A stretch of DNA of 64,000 nucleotides from Urechis unicinctus. Its lineage: Eukaryota; Annelida; Polychaeta; Xenopneusta; Urechidae. Within the stretch, counting starts at the first letter, position 1. Every line of letters starts with the position of its first letter. A model generated the notes under the pieces. It was given only the letters and a program-made list of their open reading frames with translations, was not told the origin of the DNA and did not search any database. The translations under genes were made by a program, and so were the position numbers. Positions 25,991 to 36,886 of this stretch are shown here, in pieces. The DNA lies in NCBI GenBank assembly GCA_034190875.2, contig CM067349.1, positions 14,542,717 through 14,606,716 on the forward strand, read 5' to 3'.

Positions 25991-27880
25991 AACAAACGAA
26001 TGGACAAACTTTGAATCACATTATGCTAAGTATATTGAAATATATTCAACATGCATATTTGCATAAATACAAATGTTGAAACCTTACCATTATGTCAAAA
26101 TGTGGAAATCGATATATGTACGCTAGGGTAACAGAAGGAACATTTACCTTATGTCGGGCTTGACAACTTCAAAAGGTAGCACGAGCCATATCTGGCAAGT
26201 AACTATGTTGAGTCATTTCCAAAACTTAATCCTCTAATTAGAAATTAGTCGCACGACCGCTCTACATTACTTATGCATGGTTGGCTTTTTGAAAAGAGGG
26301 GCACACCTCGAGGAAGACCGTGAGCAACCTCGAATATCACAGCACAATAGCGAATTCGTGTACGACAATGCTCAGTCTGGTCGATGTCTTCAAACCATAC
26401 AATCTGTTGACTTGGTAATATATGCTTACTGACTGTGAGTCACCAATACAGGCTCTCTTACTAAGTTGAAATTCGCTCGTAGCCGCGACCATGATGATCG
26501 GAAATCGCAAGACTCTGTACTCTGACAGGTGCCTAGCCAAAGCAATGCCAGGTGTAGCAGTGACCATCGAGCTACTGAGGAATAGAGCTGTCGAACTCTG
26601 CATGAGTGTTGGAGACTATGGCCAGCGTCGCCTCTACCCCCTCCCACTCATCCACACTCCCCAACTTCATCATGAGGCGAAAGGAAGGGGATGCTATGTG
26701 ATAGGCATTTCAGTAAAATGTCATGTCTGATTAACTTGAATGACTATAAATAATATAATAACGAAACCACTCGGTGGTAATGGTAACAACAACCAATCAT
26801 TGCCTGAATAGTATATATAGCACATAAATATAACCATCAACTAAAGCCAAGCAACCCTTTATGTTTTAAGGATTGAATACATATTGGTGTGAAATAACGC
26901 AACGTGTAATTAAGTGGTATTTTGTTCAGGTCAAATATCGCAATTCTTCCCAAACCTACAAAAATATTTGACCACAATCATGATTCGCTGCCTGGATGTA
27001 TTGCACTTATTTCATAATATTTTTTGCCCGATAACACGCCTGATCAAATCATGTTTAAAGACTCGTTTTACAGCAACCTTGAAAGATTGACTGAAGACGA
27101 ACCGAACTAAGCTGGACACCAAAACATGTCAATCAATCTTACCTTTGCATAATTGGCAGGTTTTTCTGCAATGCTGAAGTGCTCCACGCAGAAAAAGTAG
27201 ATAAGTGTAAGAGGTAGAACAACAATGTGTTTTTGCGTGAGAAACATATTCAAGAACAGAACCTGACACTCAGAGGTAAGTTCCGGTTGCACGAAAGCAG
27301 ACGTGTATGGTCACGAGCATAAATTAATGACATAATATAGTGCTGCAAAAGAAAAGCTAAAGTTACAAGTCTCGCATTTGGACTTCTTGTCGATGCCCCG
27401 GATCCACTGGCTGGTATGTAACGGCAGGAGTATCCTGCAAAATACACCAGGATTTACGAGAGGTAGTGACATGACTCCAGGCACCATTGGAGTATTAACT
27501 AATCTCATTACGCCATAATGCCCCCCCCCCCACTCCCAAATTATTTATTGGTGAACCGATACGAATAAATGGAAGAGATATTTACTTGACATCTGTTGTA
27601 TTCCAGTCTGATAATGATGTTGACAGTTGATCAGCAATTGAACCAATATTTCAATCGAAATCAAAAGCGACGAATATGTTGATAGAACATACAAATTAAA
27701 TTATAAAAGTTTGATAACGGTTTTACCTTTCAGAAAATGTTAACCCAGTAAAATTCTCCTCACAAAAAAAACCCTGACATTATTCAGTTGCTGCGTTAAG
27801 CGTAGTGATGTAGAGAGAAAATTATCCCTGATTGACTTACATGGGTCTGGAACCCCTCGTTAACATTTTAATTTTACTTC
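25991..27880. other. Apparently single-copy stretch with no recognised gene
   Basis: About 1.9 kb without counterpart elsewhere in the window. Overlapping 61- to 88-codon frames occur on both strands at 26.34-26.73 and 27.11-27.51 kb. None shows a motif I recognise or a convincing pair of splice sites. An 11-base C-run lies at 27521-27531. Confidence 0.5.
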
Positions 27881-28279
27881 AATTTTCAATAAGGGGCTGT
27901 GGAAGTGAAACAATAATTACGATGACCATAGTCCATGGGAACTGACAATATCATAACACCAACCCTAGCTCTCACCCCGGTCCATGAGTCAGCATTTGTT
28001 AAAGGTCGTAGACACGTATGTGAAATCATCATGGGCCATCTGATGCGTTGACACATCCGTTGGCCCTCTAATGAAGAACTTAGCATCATCGCCTCCACAA
28101 TAAAACGAAATGGGTGGCCATTCTCTCCCAGATTTGCAGGCAATGGGATGTCTACTCATGCCAATCACGGTGAGCCTTGTCCAGATAATGGACCAATCGA
28201 GTACTACAAAAACTTCAAGAAGACTGTTATAGGGAGAAACTTTTTCTTATACAACCACCTCGCAGGCAATGGGACAACC

Positions 28280-29072
28280 TAGATGAAGAACTCGACCGAT
28301 GGTTTGTTGTATGCAACCGCGACAATTGCGAGATATTCGTTTGTTGGTATGCTCACACAAAAACTGACCGAGCAGATGGTCAACGCAACATATAGTAAAG
28401 GACAGTGCCGAATGGGAGAAATCTGTATAGTGGGCAGCAGCCGACTTTGGCTTCTGGAGCTATTCAATATTTTGAGTGAATATTCCGTATGCCAACCCGA
28501 GAGAGTTCTCCCCACTGCGGTTCTACACAAAGGACGACATCACTAAAACTTCATTTTCGGCAAGCAAGAAGCTCACACAACTACACCCAGATGCTCCAGA
28601 TTCCAACCAACTTCTATCAGAAAAACAGTACGTAGGCATAGATAAATCTACGTACCAGCTGGAAGAGGTAGAAACGGATTGGAGACTGTCCGCACTATCG
28701 AAAGCAGGTAGAAAAAAAAGGCTCCAAGACAAATCAGACGTCATTGCGAGCGAGGACTGGCGAGCCAAAACACAGGAAGCACGTGTTATACGCCACGACA
28801 GAGAGATATTTTGAAACAACATTATAATACATAGCACTACCAGACCAGAAACAATGGCCTCAGTACAAGATCTGGAACGTATGGAAGAGGAGATAAACGA
28901 GACAGTGGTTTGAAAAGTAGTTGCCCTGCGCCTATCCGAACAACAGAAGGCTACGAACAGACCCGTATGCAGAAAAAGTCTCTTGCAAAGCGCTGGCCAA
29001 AAAAAACCAGACAGGTTGGGATATTGGGCCAATCGTTACTAGGCTCTGATAGGATTGTCAATTTAATTAACT
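28280..29072 (+). other. Module K, plus-strand copy: conserved unidentified ORFs
   Basis: Three reading segments are conserved with the 20 kb copy. First, 28281-28378 encodes DEELDRWFVVCNRDNCEIF and continues to a YAHT segment. Second, an offset frame carries GQCRMGEICIVGSSRL. Third, 28476-28814 (112 codons) carries NPREFSPLRFYTKDD. The first two are a single frame in the 63.0 kb copy, so a frameshift near 28390 has split them here. A further segment at 28854-28914 encodes VQDLERMEEEI and stops at TGA. This also occurs at 39.2, 41.7 and 63.9 kb, where the frame continues. The family is unknown. The copy looks like a decayed multi-exon gene or an old transposable-element gene. Confidence 0.45.
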
Positions 29073-29109
29073 AGATGCCATATGAAGGTCAAACGTCGCC
29101 GTCGATCGT

Positions 29110-30015
29110 GACCGTGATGTGTTGTCCATATAAATTAAACACATTGTGAAGAGGATTTCGTATCAAATTTATATGCAGTTAAATATGTTGTCAAACACAA
29201 GAAAGAGATAATTGACCAAGCTGTAAACAAGCCAGCAAACATCATGGCCGACTTATTTTCTAGATGAATGGAATGCAAATGATCAACAGGGTGAATACGT
29301 TGTGAAGTGGTAAAAGGGATGGTATAAATAGTGGGGTGGGGGGAGTGCGCGAACTATTATGGGGCGAAGATCAGGTAAATGGAGCTTGGCGAGTGTTGGC
29401 AGCGCATTGGCGATGTGGGAGATCTGGGGTGGGATAAGCGTAAGGCTAAGGGTAGGGGAGATGAAGGTGGGCAAGTGTTGGAATTATAAGGGCGATGTGG
29501 CAGCTCTTGGCTGGTGTGGACGTGTGGATAGGGATTGGTGTAGACGTATGATATGAGTTGGGGAAATGGAGGTCCATATAAATTAAACACATTGTGACGA
29601 GGATTTCATATCAGATTCATATGTAGTTAAAGATGTTGTCAAATACAAGAAAGAGATAATTGACCAAGCTGTAAACAAGCCAGCAAACATCATGACCGAC
29701 TTATTTACTAGATGAATGGAATGCAATTGATCAACTAGGTGAATACGTAGTGAAGTGGTTAAAGTGATGGTATAAATAGAGGGGGGAGTGCGCTGACGAT
29801 TATCAAGCAACGATCAGGTAGATGGAGCTTGGCGAGTGTTGTCAGTGCAATGGCGATGTGGGAGATCAGGGATGGGATAAGCGTAAGGCTAAGGGTAGGG
29901 GAGATGAAGGTGGGCGAGTGTTGGAATTATCAGGGCGATGTGGCAGATCTTGGCTGGTGTGGACGTGTGGATAGGGGTTTGTGTAGACGTATGATATAGG
30001 TTGGGGAATTGGAGG
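29110..30015 (+). repeat. Two tandem copies of a ~448 bp unit
   Basis: The segment with GAAAGAGATAATTGACCAAG at 29201 recurs at 29649, an offset of 448 bp. The GATCAGGTA...GGAGCTTGGCGAGTG portion and the TGATATGAGTTGGGG portion recur in the same order. Within each unit GGTGGG/GTAGG-rich stretches dominate. The open frames here (29.28-29.59 and 29.87-30.15 kb) are Pro/His/Ser-rich shadows of this G-rich strand, and I do not call them genes. Confidence 0.85.
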
Positions 30016-30202
30016 TGGTCGCGTGTTGGCAGTGTGAGGGCGAAAACACCGGGTGAATTGGCTAACGACATTAAAGCAGTCAGTAGCAAGGCGTGATACT
30101 ACCGTCGGCAACTGTAAGAAAACTCGGCTAGAGCCAAAGACGAGCAAAGTTGAAGGGATTAATTATACTTATACATGTTCTCCCGTCTAGTTGGTACATC
30201 TA

Positions 30203-32250
30203 AAATTATGAATTAACACTGTGAGCAGTTAGTTTGGTTATGTTAATTGCATAGCATATATACCATCAATATAAGAATATTTTGTTAATCATGGGACACT
30301 ACTAAAATTCATTCTTCAGAAAAATTCCTGTCAAAATCTTCATAAGCCTTATTTATATTGACCATGCTGACAGTATTTATGCCACTATGTATTAACCCTA
30401 ATAAAATAATAGCCAATGTGCGGTCGGCATATAGATCCTTTTCCCAGCGAATGGGCCGTTGCAATCCCATTTTGATGTCAACCGCTTAATACTACTCTAT
30501 TGCCTTCAAATCATACAACAGACTTGAACCTGCAGCATTTGACAACAGTACCATAAACAAGAATATTTCGCCACATACTGGTAGCTAAACTAGATTCAGG
30601 AGAGAATTTGTATGGGAATTTCCGCTGTATCAAGCATTGTCATCAATCATCTGGTTTTCATCCTTTGATTATGTTGGGAAATATGATAGGGTGCGCTGTG
30701 GCAACATGCCGTGAGCCTTTGTTAGGTAAAGCTTGAAAAAAATCAGTGAACAGCTTGCGCCAATGATGCTGTGGCAAATTCAGAAGAAGATAATCATAGA
30801 TGAGCAGGTAACCGAGTGAATGAGCGAATAAGTGAGATAGTGAATAATAAGGTTACTTGGTGGATTGAAAGTTGAATAAGTGGTTGATTTAATGCATGAA
30901 TGAGTGCGTGAGTGAGTGAGTGAATGAGTTATGAAGGGTCCTTCCATACTGTCAAACAAAAAGTATAACAGGTATTCTGTACAAATTACGCAACGATAGT
31001 GGGTGTAGGCCTGCAGCATAGTGTGTCATAAGATGTGTAGTGGCTAATGTTAGGAAACTCCAAGGGGTTGAACACATAACCTGTGAGCAGCAAGCTGCTT
31101 AGTCATAACGTATCTTAAAGTCAAATGAAATTTTCTGATCAATTCGGGGACGTGTTACTTTAAATGATCATAAATCATGGTTCATAATCAGACACAAGGT
31201 GCATTTTGGTCAAGTATTGTTCAGAATCGGAGTAGTCGTTTATTCGGGATCAATTGTAATTGTGGTACAGCAGCAGGCTGTCACTCAATTAAAGTAGGCC
31301 CGTAGAAACAATATACCTCTCATTTGCGCTGAAAACTCTTGGGGCATATGTGGGGATAATACAAGTGCGTCAACAAGTTTGATAAGCTGATAGTACATGT
31401 GTCGTATCGTTAAGTGTCGTAAACAGATGCACACGATAGCACTTGCGATGTGAAAGAAAGACGAGAACTCAAGCCATAGATTTTAGAAGAAACTTTTTTC
31501 ATCTCTCAGACTTCGGAATATTACCACTCAGTTGCGTCAGTTAAGGTCCGCTATTCATCAAACGATGAGGCAAATATGGCAAGCTGCGGTAATCCTAACA
31601 TTTGGTATAGTTTGTTGGTCGTCTAAATTGCCATAAGAAGACATATTATTGCCGCTTGCGGCAATCTAGTTTACATTGGGGGGCCTGCCTCGTGTGTGAT
31701 TTTATATGGTGTAAAAGGAAGAAAAGCCAAGTTTGACATACAAGGTACTTTATACATGGCCAATTTAAGCCGAAAGTCATTGCAAGGTAACACTTTATAA
31801 GGTTTACTGAGAAACTCAGCATATACCAAGCCCAAATATTACAATGAAACTGGTCGAATGAGAGAGAAATAAACCATACAAACGAGCGCATAAGTGACTA
31901 TGAGTGTTATTGGGCGAGTGCTTGAGTAAATTGTAGGCTTGGCGAGTGAGTGAATCGGTGACTTAGTAATTGGATAAGTTAGAATGTGAATGTACGAATG
32001 ATTGATCGCGAGAGTGAGCGATTCGGTGATATTGAGTTAGCGAGTCATTTGTTGAGTTAGAGATCGAATGAATGGGTCTATTAGTGGGTCATTTGTTGAG
32101 AGTGTGGTTTGGGTGAATGGGGGCTTTCTTGTGTTAGTGGGTCATTTGTTGAGAGTGTGGTTTGGGTGAATGGGGCTTTCTTGTGTTAGTGGATCATTTA
32201 TTGAAAATGTGGTTTGGGTGAATGGGGGCATTCTTGTGTTAGTGGGTCAG
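30203..32250 (+). repeat. Segmental duplication block P (partner 55165-57148)
   Basis: About 2 kb collinear with 55165-57148, with few substitutions and small indels. It includes GAGT-rich degenerate stretches near 30800-30930 and 31880-32050. A perfect inverted repeat ATTGCCGC-TT-GCGGCAAT lies at 31648-31665. I see no convincing exon. The 79- and 81-codon minus-strand frames have altered ends in the partner copy. Confidence 0.85.
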
Positions 32251-32280
32251 CTGTTGAGTGTGGTCGAGTGAATTGGATCC
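32065..32280 (+). repeat. ~55 bp minisatellite (four imperfect copies)
   Basis: The unit runs from TTAGTGGGTCATTTGTTGAG through GGTTTGGGTGAATGGGGGC to TTTCTTGTG. It is repeated about four times with increasing divergence. Two or three copies remain at 57030-57148 and two at 43775-43880. Confidence 0.85.
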
Positions 32281-32303
32281 TTCCTGAGCTAGTTAGTCAT
32301 TTG

Positions 32304-32485
32304 TTGAGTGAGTGAGTGAGTGAGTGAGTGAGTGAGTGAGTGAGTGAATGAGTGAGTGAGTGAGTGAGTGAGTGAGTGAGTGAGTGAGTGAGTGAGTGAG
32401 TGAGTGAGTGAGTGAGTGAGTGAGTGAGTGAGTGAGTGAGTGAGTGAGTGAGTGAGTGAGTGAGTGAGTGTGAGTGAGTGAGAGA
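32304..32485 (+). repeat. TGAG microsatellite
   Basis: About 180 bp of nearly pure TGAG units, inserted in the same context as the 43877-44072 tract. It creates spurious THSL-repeat frames on the minus strand. Confidence 0.96.
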
Positions 32486-32489
32486 TTGA

Positions 32490-33385
32490 GAGATTGAGTG
32501 AGTGGGAGTTTTCCTGAATTAGTCTGTCGTTCGGTGAGTGAGTAATTGAGCAAATGGGGGCTTGTGTGTGTTGTTGAATGCGTGATTCATTCGTAGAAAG
32601 AAATGATTGAGGGAGTATTAGAATCAGTTTTGACAAAAATCCCAAAGTGAGTGATTCAGTGAATGACTAGTGATCGATTGAGTAAGTAAATGAACGATAT
32701 GATAGGAGATTAACTGCTTAAGTAGGAGATTGAATGAGTTAATAAGAAAGATCGTGATTGAATGAGTATACGAGTCAGCCAGTCAGTAGGTAATCACTCA
32801 GTAGGTGATTGAGTCAGCAAGCCTGTCAGTGGGTACTAAATCTATTTGTAAATTAAGTTAGGTGGATGGTTCGGCACACATGCATTATAGGTTTCATCTA
32901 ATCATTGGGCAAAGAGGTACATATATATATCGAATAAACGCCAAACGCTAAATTAATGTGGGTGGATGAATTTTCTGAAACATATGATCTAAACCTACTT
33001 CAATAATCAATATGGGGTAGAGGGTAGAAGGAAAAAGGATGAGCCTGTGGGGAAGAGTAGGCCTAGCGAGCCTACTGCGATAGTAAATCATAAAACAGCA
33101 GGATGTGTTATCAGTCAGTATTATAAATAATTCAATTTATCATTCAACATGGTCATATTAGTTTGTCTCATGATCTTGTAACGACTGCAATGTATTCGTT
33201 GCAAGAGGAACATACTGCGGCGAACAATTGTACCTTGGACAACGTGTACTTCATGATTTCCATAAAACTGCCGCCAACAGGTAGCCTTTTAACTCCATCA
33301 AAACTTACTACGTGTGTCTCTCGGCATACATCAATACACAGAAACCACCAACGCCGAGTGTATGAGGAATACTCGACACTGTAAT
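32490..33385 (+). repeat. Segmental duplication block Q (partner 44075-45003)
   Basis: Collinear with 44.08-45.00 kb, rich in degenerate GAGT-type words. It ends abruptly at 33385, where this copy joins block R and lacks the ~1.1 kb present at 45004-46133. Confidence 0.8.
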
Positions 33386-33407
33386 CAATCGATGGACAAC
33401 TTGCCAA
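33163..33407. other. Short open frames conserved with 44.8 kb, strand uncertain
   Basis: The plus frame (73 codons) includes EEHTAANN and LPPTGSLLTPS. The minus frame (79 codons) includes CRETHVVSFDGVKRLPVGG and FAAVCSSCNEY. The core stays open on both strands in the diverged copy near 44807-45001. The minus-strand peptide looks slightly more protein-like, with conserved Cys and hydrophobic pattern, so it could be an exon. I cannot assign a family. Confidence 0.25.
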
Positions 33408-34210
33408 ACATCAGGTGGCGCTACCATAAAATAAATACAAGTAGATGGGACTGTTGATGCAACGTCATTGCATCGCCGTCTTGTGGCTTATGCAGTCGAA
33501 ATGAAGTTTTATGGGAGGTCGACTCGACAGTTGCCCGCGTATGTGGTTGCCAATCATAAGACATGGCTGATCACGTAGACTTGGATCATGATTTCATTCT
33601 ACGATGCGAGCAAAATAGAAAAGAAAAATGTCTATGGTAAATAGTGTCCCAGCACAGTTCAATCAGTTAACAGTTTGAGTCGTGTTCTTATATTTTTATT
33701 AAAGGATGAATGACCAAAATTCTTCCCTGTAGCAGCCCACATCTCCTTGTTGCGATATTAAGTGCCGAAACTGTTGTCTATCTGATTAACCACAGGAAAC
33801 AGCTAAGTCTTCAAGTGAATCATTGTATACCTTTGCAAGACGCTTTTGGTTCTATGAGCACTGCAGCCACCTGGTTCTGAGGTGAAGGTTATATGCCTGA
33901 CGTACGTGCGTGAATTGATAATGTCGTGTTGTTGATGTGGAATACTGAAAGGAGTAATGTTTTTCCCTTTTTGTCTGACCTTGGTGGTGTGAGTGCTGTT
34001 AGCATTTCACCTCTCCTATCCCAACCGATTGGCTATGTTTTATCTGCCATGCAATTTTCTTTCATCTCAGAATCCCTTCACCTCAGGATCCCTTTCTCCT
34101 CAGAATCCCCTGGTATGATGCATACCATGGGAATGCGTTGGAGAGGTAGGTAGATCTGGTGTGGTGAATTATTCATTTCCTTATCTGGAGCAGTTAAGCC
34201 AATCCTAGCG

Positions 34211-34218
34211 TATATAAG
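34211..34218 (+). promoter_or_regulatory. Candidate TATA box in a thrice-repeated module
   Basis: TATATAAG sits in CCTAGCG-TATATAAG-ACCCAC, followed 40-110 bp downstream by a series of CAGAAGTYYCA repeats and 190 bp downstream by GAAAATAAAC. It is conserved at 47146 and 58100. The layout (TATA, short transcript region, AATAAA) also fits a solo LTR. I cannot define its ends. Confidence 0.4.
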
Positions 34219-34712
34219 ACCCACAAAAACGCGCATCAACACAGAAGTTCTACAGAAGTTCCACAGAAGTCTCACAGAAGTCACAGAAGTCAGAAGAATG
34301 ACAGCCAGACTGCAAAAGAGACTGACTCTCATCAACTTCAAGATAAGCTTGAAAAGAGACTCACTTACTTCTACTTTGTGTTCTGCTGGTGGATTGAAAT
34401 AGAAAATAAACCAACTTTTGGTTTGGAAACGGAGTCCTTCATTTACCTGTGGACCTACAAAGGTGTTGGTAAATTGAAGTAAAAAGAACGCGCAATAGAA
34501 GGACAAATATTAATATCTAAGCCTTACCCCAAGGCGCGATATGGGTAGGTGGACGTTAGGGTATGGGTGCAGTGAGTGAGGGAAGGGAATGGGGATTACT
34601 CTTCAAGACGCACGTCACATCTGACAGAAGCAAAGTAATATGGGCGGCGGTGACATTGACTTCATCATAACGGTAATGTGGCACTAAGCACGTCATAGTG
34701 TTCACTTGGAGC

Positions 34713-34976
34713 TCATGACAAAGAGCTTATATCTTTGTTAAGAGAGCTCACTATTCCCTCAGTCGGAAAAATATGCGAACGTTTTCTTAAAACCACGTGG
34801 AATGTTCTGATTGAAGGCGTGTTTTCCTCGACCAACAAGAAGACTCCTTTTCCTAACAGAGACACTAGACGTCGAATCAGCAGTACCATGTGAATAACAT
34901 CACAATTTGGCGGAGTGAGCCCGCTGAGCATAACCATTTGCTCTTTGATGTAATCTCCACAGAACAGGTAATACAT
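34713..34976 (-). other. Unidentified 87-codon ORF conserved at 58591-58854
   Basis: Open in both copies with the same start and stop and few amino-acid changes. It contains a hydrophobic stretch (VIHMVLLIRRLVSLL) and no motif I know. Conservation may merely reflect recent duplication. The same DNA near 34760-34850 resembles the GAGGCGTG/CCAATCAG-type segments at 47.69 and 48.16 kb, which favours a noncoding upstream role. Confidence 0.2.
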
Positions 34977-35024
34977 CTACTTCGTTAGAATTTATCTCGA
35001 GTAGTGTATATGTAATTCTACTTA

Positions 35025-35231
35025 GTGAATTGTGTAACGCATGTTCACATACCTGCTATGATATTCTGTTTATTCATGTGTGGGCCTGGTGGATTAAATT
35101 TATTGATCCCGAGACCGGATGAACATGGGACATTAATTCAAACGGTGATCATCGATTATTTACCTCGTATCTCTGTCAACGCAGTTGGTCTCTATTTCCA
35201 AATCAATAGCATATTTCTCGCAGGCAGGTGA
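35025..35231 (+). other. Unidentified short ORF upstream of METTL-D, conserved at 58.9 kb
   Basis: 68 codons including GPGGLNLLIPRPDEHG and VGLYFQINSIF. The frame is intact at 58903-59109. Recognisable but broken relatives lie upstream of METTL-C (48.52-48.68 kb) and in every array unit. The position relative to the METTL-like exons is therefore ancient, either an upstream noncoding exon region or a relic of another exon. No family is recognised. Confidence 0.3.
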
Positions 35232-35706
35232 GAAGTTAACTATCCGTGTAAGATCCTGGCAAAGCAGCTTTTTCCCATCCTAAGTTCATCGTTCATCGAT
35301 TACATCTTGATGAATTTCATGATATGCGATTGCATATATCAAACATGTGAGCGATCCTGTGAGAGGAACGTCAGACATCACTTCAGCCGCCCACATCCTG
35401 TTCCGCTACCAAGCGGCTTAATAACTATATTTAAGGTATGTTTAATGGATACTTGGTCATCCCGAGCGTCATATAGCGGAATTTCTATCATTACAGCGGG
35501 AAATGGTCGACAACAGCGAAACAAAAGGTAAGATAATTATACTACCTTGTTAAGAACTAGCGGAACGGTTGGTTTGTGGTTTGTCCAACCAAATGTCAAA
35601 CGTGTTGGATTTGATATGATTTGTTCAAAGAGAAATATCAAACGCATTCGCTGCTTCAGTTGATATCTGAGGAATATCTATTAATGCATCACTATGTTAA
35701 CCTAAT

Positions 35707-36000
35707 GAATACATCCAGCTTTTCCAACGCTATATTTCAATGAAATTCAATGGAATTCATTTTAATTAAATGTTTATTTAGCCATTTGCAGTACCTGCAG
35801 CACGTAGTTTAATATTCGAATCCTGCCCTACGATGGGCTATGTTCGCTAAAGAAATACATCCAGCTTTTCCAACGCTATATTTCTATGAAATTCAGTGGA
35901 ATTCATTGGAATTCGATTGAATAAAATTTTCTTTTAGCCGTCTGCAGTAAATGCAGCACATAGTTTGATATTCGATTTCTGCCCTATGATTGGCTTTTCC
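35707..36000 (+). repeat. Two tandem copies of a ~147 bp unit
   Basis: The segment starting ATACATCCAGCTTTTCCAACG recurs 147 bp later, followed in both by TGCAG...GCAGCA, TTYGATATTCGA and CTGCCCTA. The pair is also present at 59.59-59.88 kb, so it predates the segmental duplication. Confidence 0.85.
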
Positions 36001-36105
36001 CACAAATGAAAAAGTGGTTGCTATTTTGGCACATTATGTGCAATCATAGAGATAGCCTCAATTGTTGTCGATACATGGAGGTCAGTTGGAGTAATTTGTT
36101 TTGAG

Positions 36106-36640
36106 TATTTGACAATATAATTTTTTATGTAGCGTAAAATCATAAAATTCAGATAGTCCTGTTAATTGCTCTGGACATTACAGCCTCGAAAGCCATCAGG
36201 GGAGGGGGAAAATCTGATGACCTATCTTATAGGTTACTGGCGATATCCAAGTACGAAAGGACATTTTGGTAGGGAAAAGCGCGTCTGTGGAATGTCTGAC
36301 TTGTAAGGAGCTGAGCAGCGCTGGTGATCTACCTGCGTGATAAACAAAGCTGTTTGTCTAGTTACCCAAATGACCCACAAGGGTAGATTCAACTTTTTAC
36401 ACTTATGCAATTAAACCGATTTATAATCTCATGCTTTGCAACGGTGCTTCTCAGCATGAAAAGTACGTTCAGCGAATACAGTCTTGTTACGGGATTAGAT
36501 ATTGTGATGTGTTACATAACATGAGGTTAATCATTATATATGTTGCTAGTAACTCAATTTAATGAGGGATACAATGTTGCATCAGCTTTGGTTTATAGAT
36601 TGGAATGTCAATGCGTCACAAGGAGTTCTAGGTTTTATAC
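36106..36640. other. Upstream sequence absent from the 60 kb copy
   Basis: It includes TCCTGTTAATTGCTC, GATTAGATATTGTG and ATTATATATGTTGCTAG words that match diverged METTL-upstream sequence (compare 17.70-17.85 kb). It is thus the equivalent of the pre-exon-1 region, deleted from METTL-E. No exon is seen. Confidence 0.5.
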
Positions 36641-36886
36641 AAAGTTATCTGTTAATTTAATAGCAACCAACTACTTAACAAATTAAAAGGATGCCAGTCG
36701 ACAGCACCAGATACCATTTCAATACAAGAATTAAAAGTGTCGAAAATGGCATAATATATATGCATATTGATAACAGGTATATTGATGGCTTAATGACGAT
36801 ATGATATAACCAAATCTTTGTAAACAATGTATACAATGTCAGCACTGTAAGATGTTTCTGTTTCTACAGGTCCCAAATTACATGCA

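Larger units (their letters stand above)
33391..36105 (+). repeat. Segmental duplication block R-S (partners 57283-59983, in part 46140-47640)
   Basis: A collinear direct repeat. The first part (33391-34690) is present three times in the window, the second part (34690-36105) twice. Alignment ends at 36105/59983, after which the second copy lacks about 530 bp found here at 36106-36640. Confidence 0.85.

Noticed and set aside
29283-30147. Pro/His-rich minus ORFs at 29.3-30.1 kb
   Set aside because: They arise from a G-rich strand within a 448 bp tandem duplication, and the two copies are not in the same frame.
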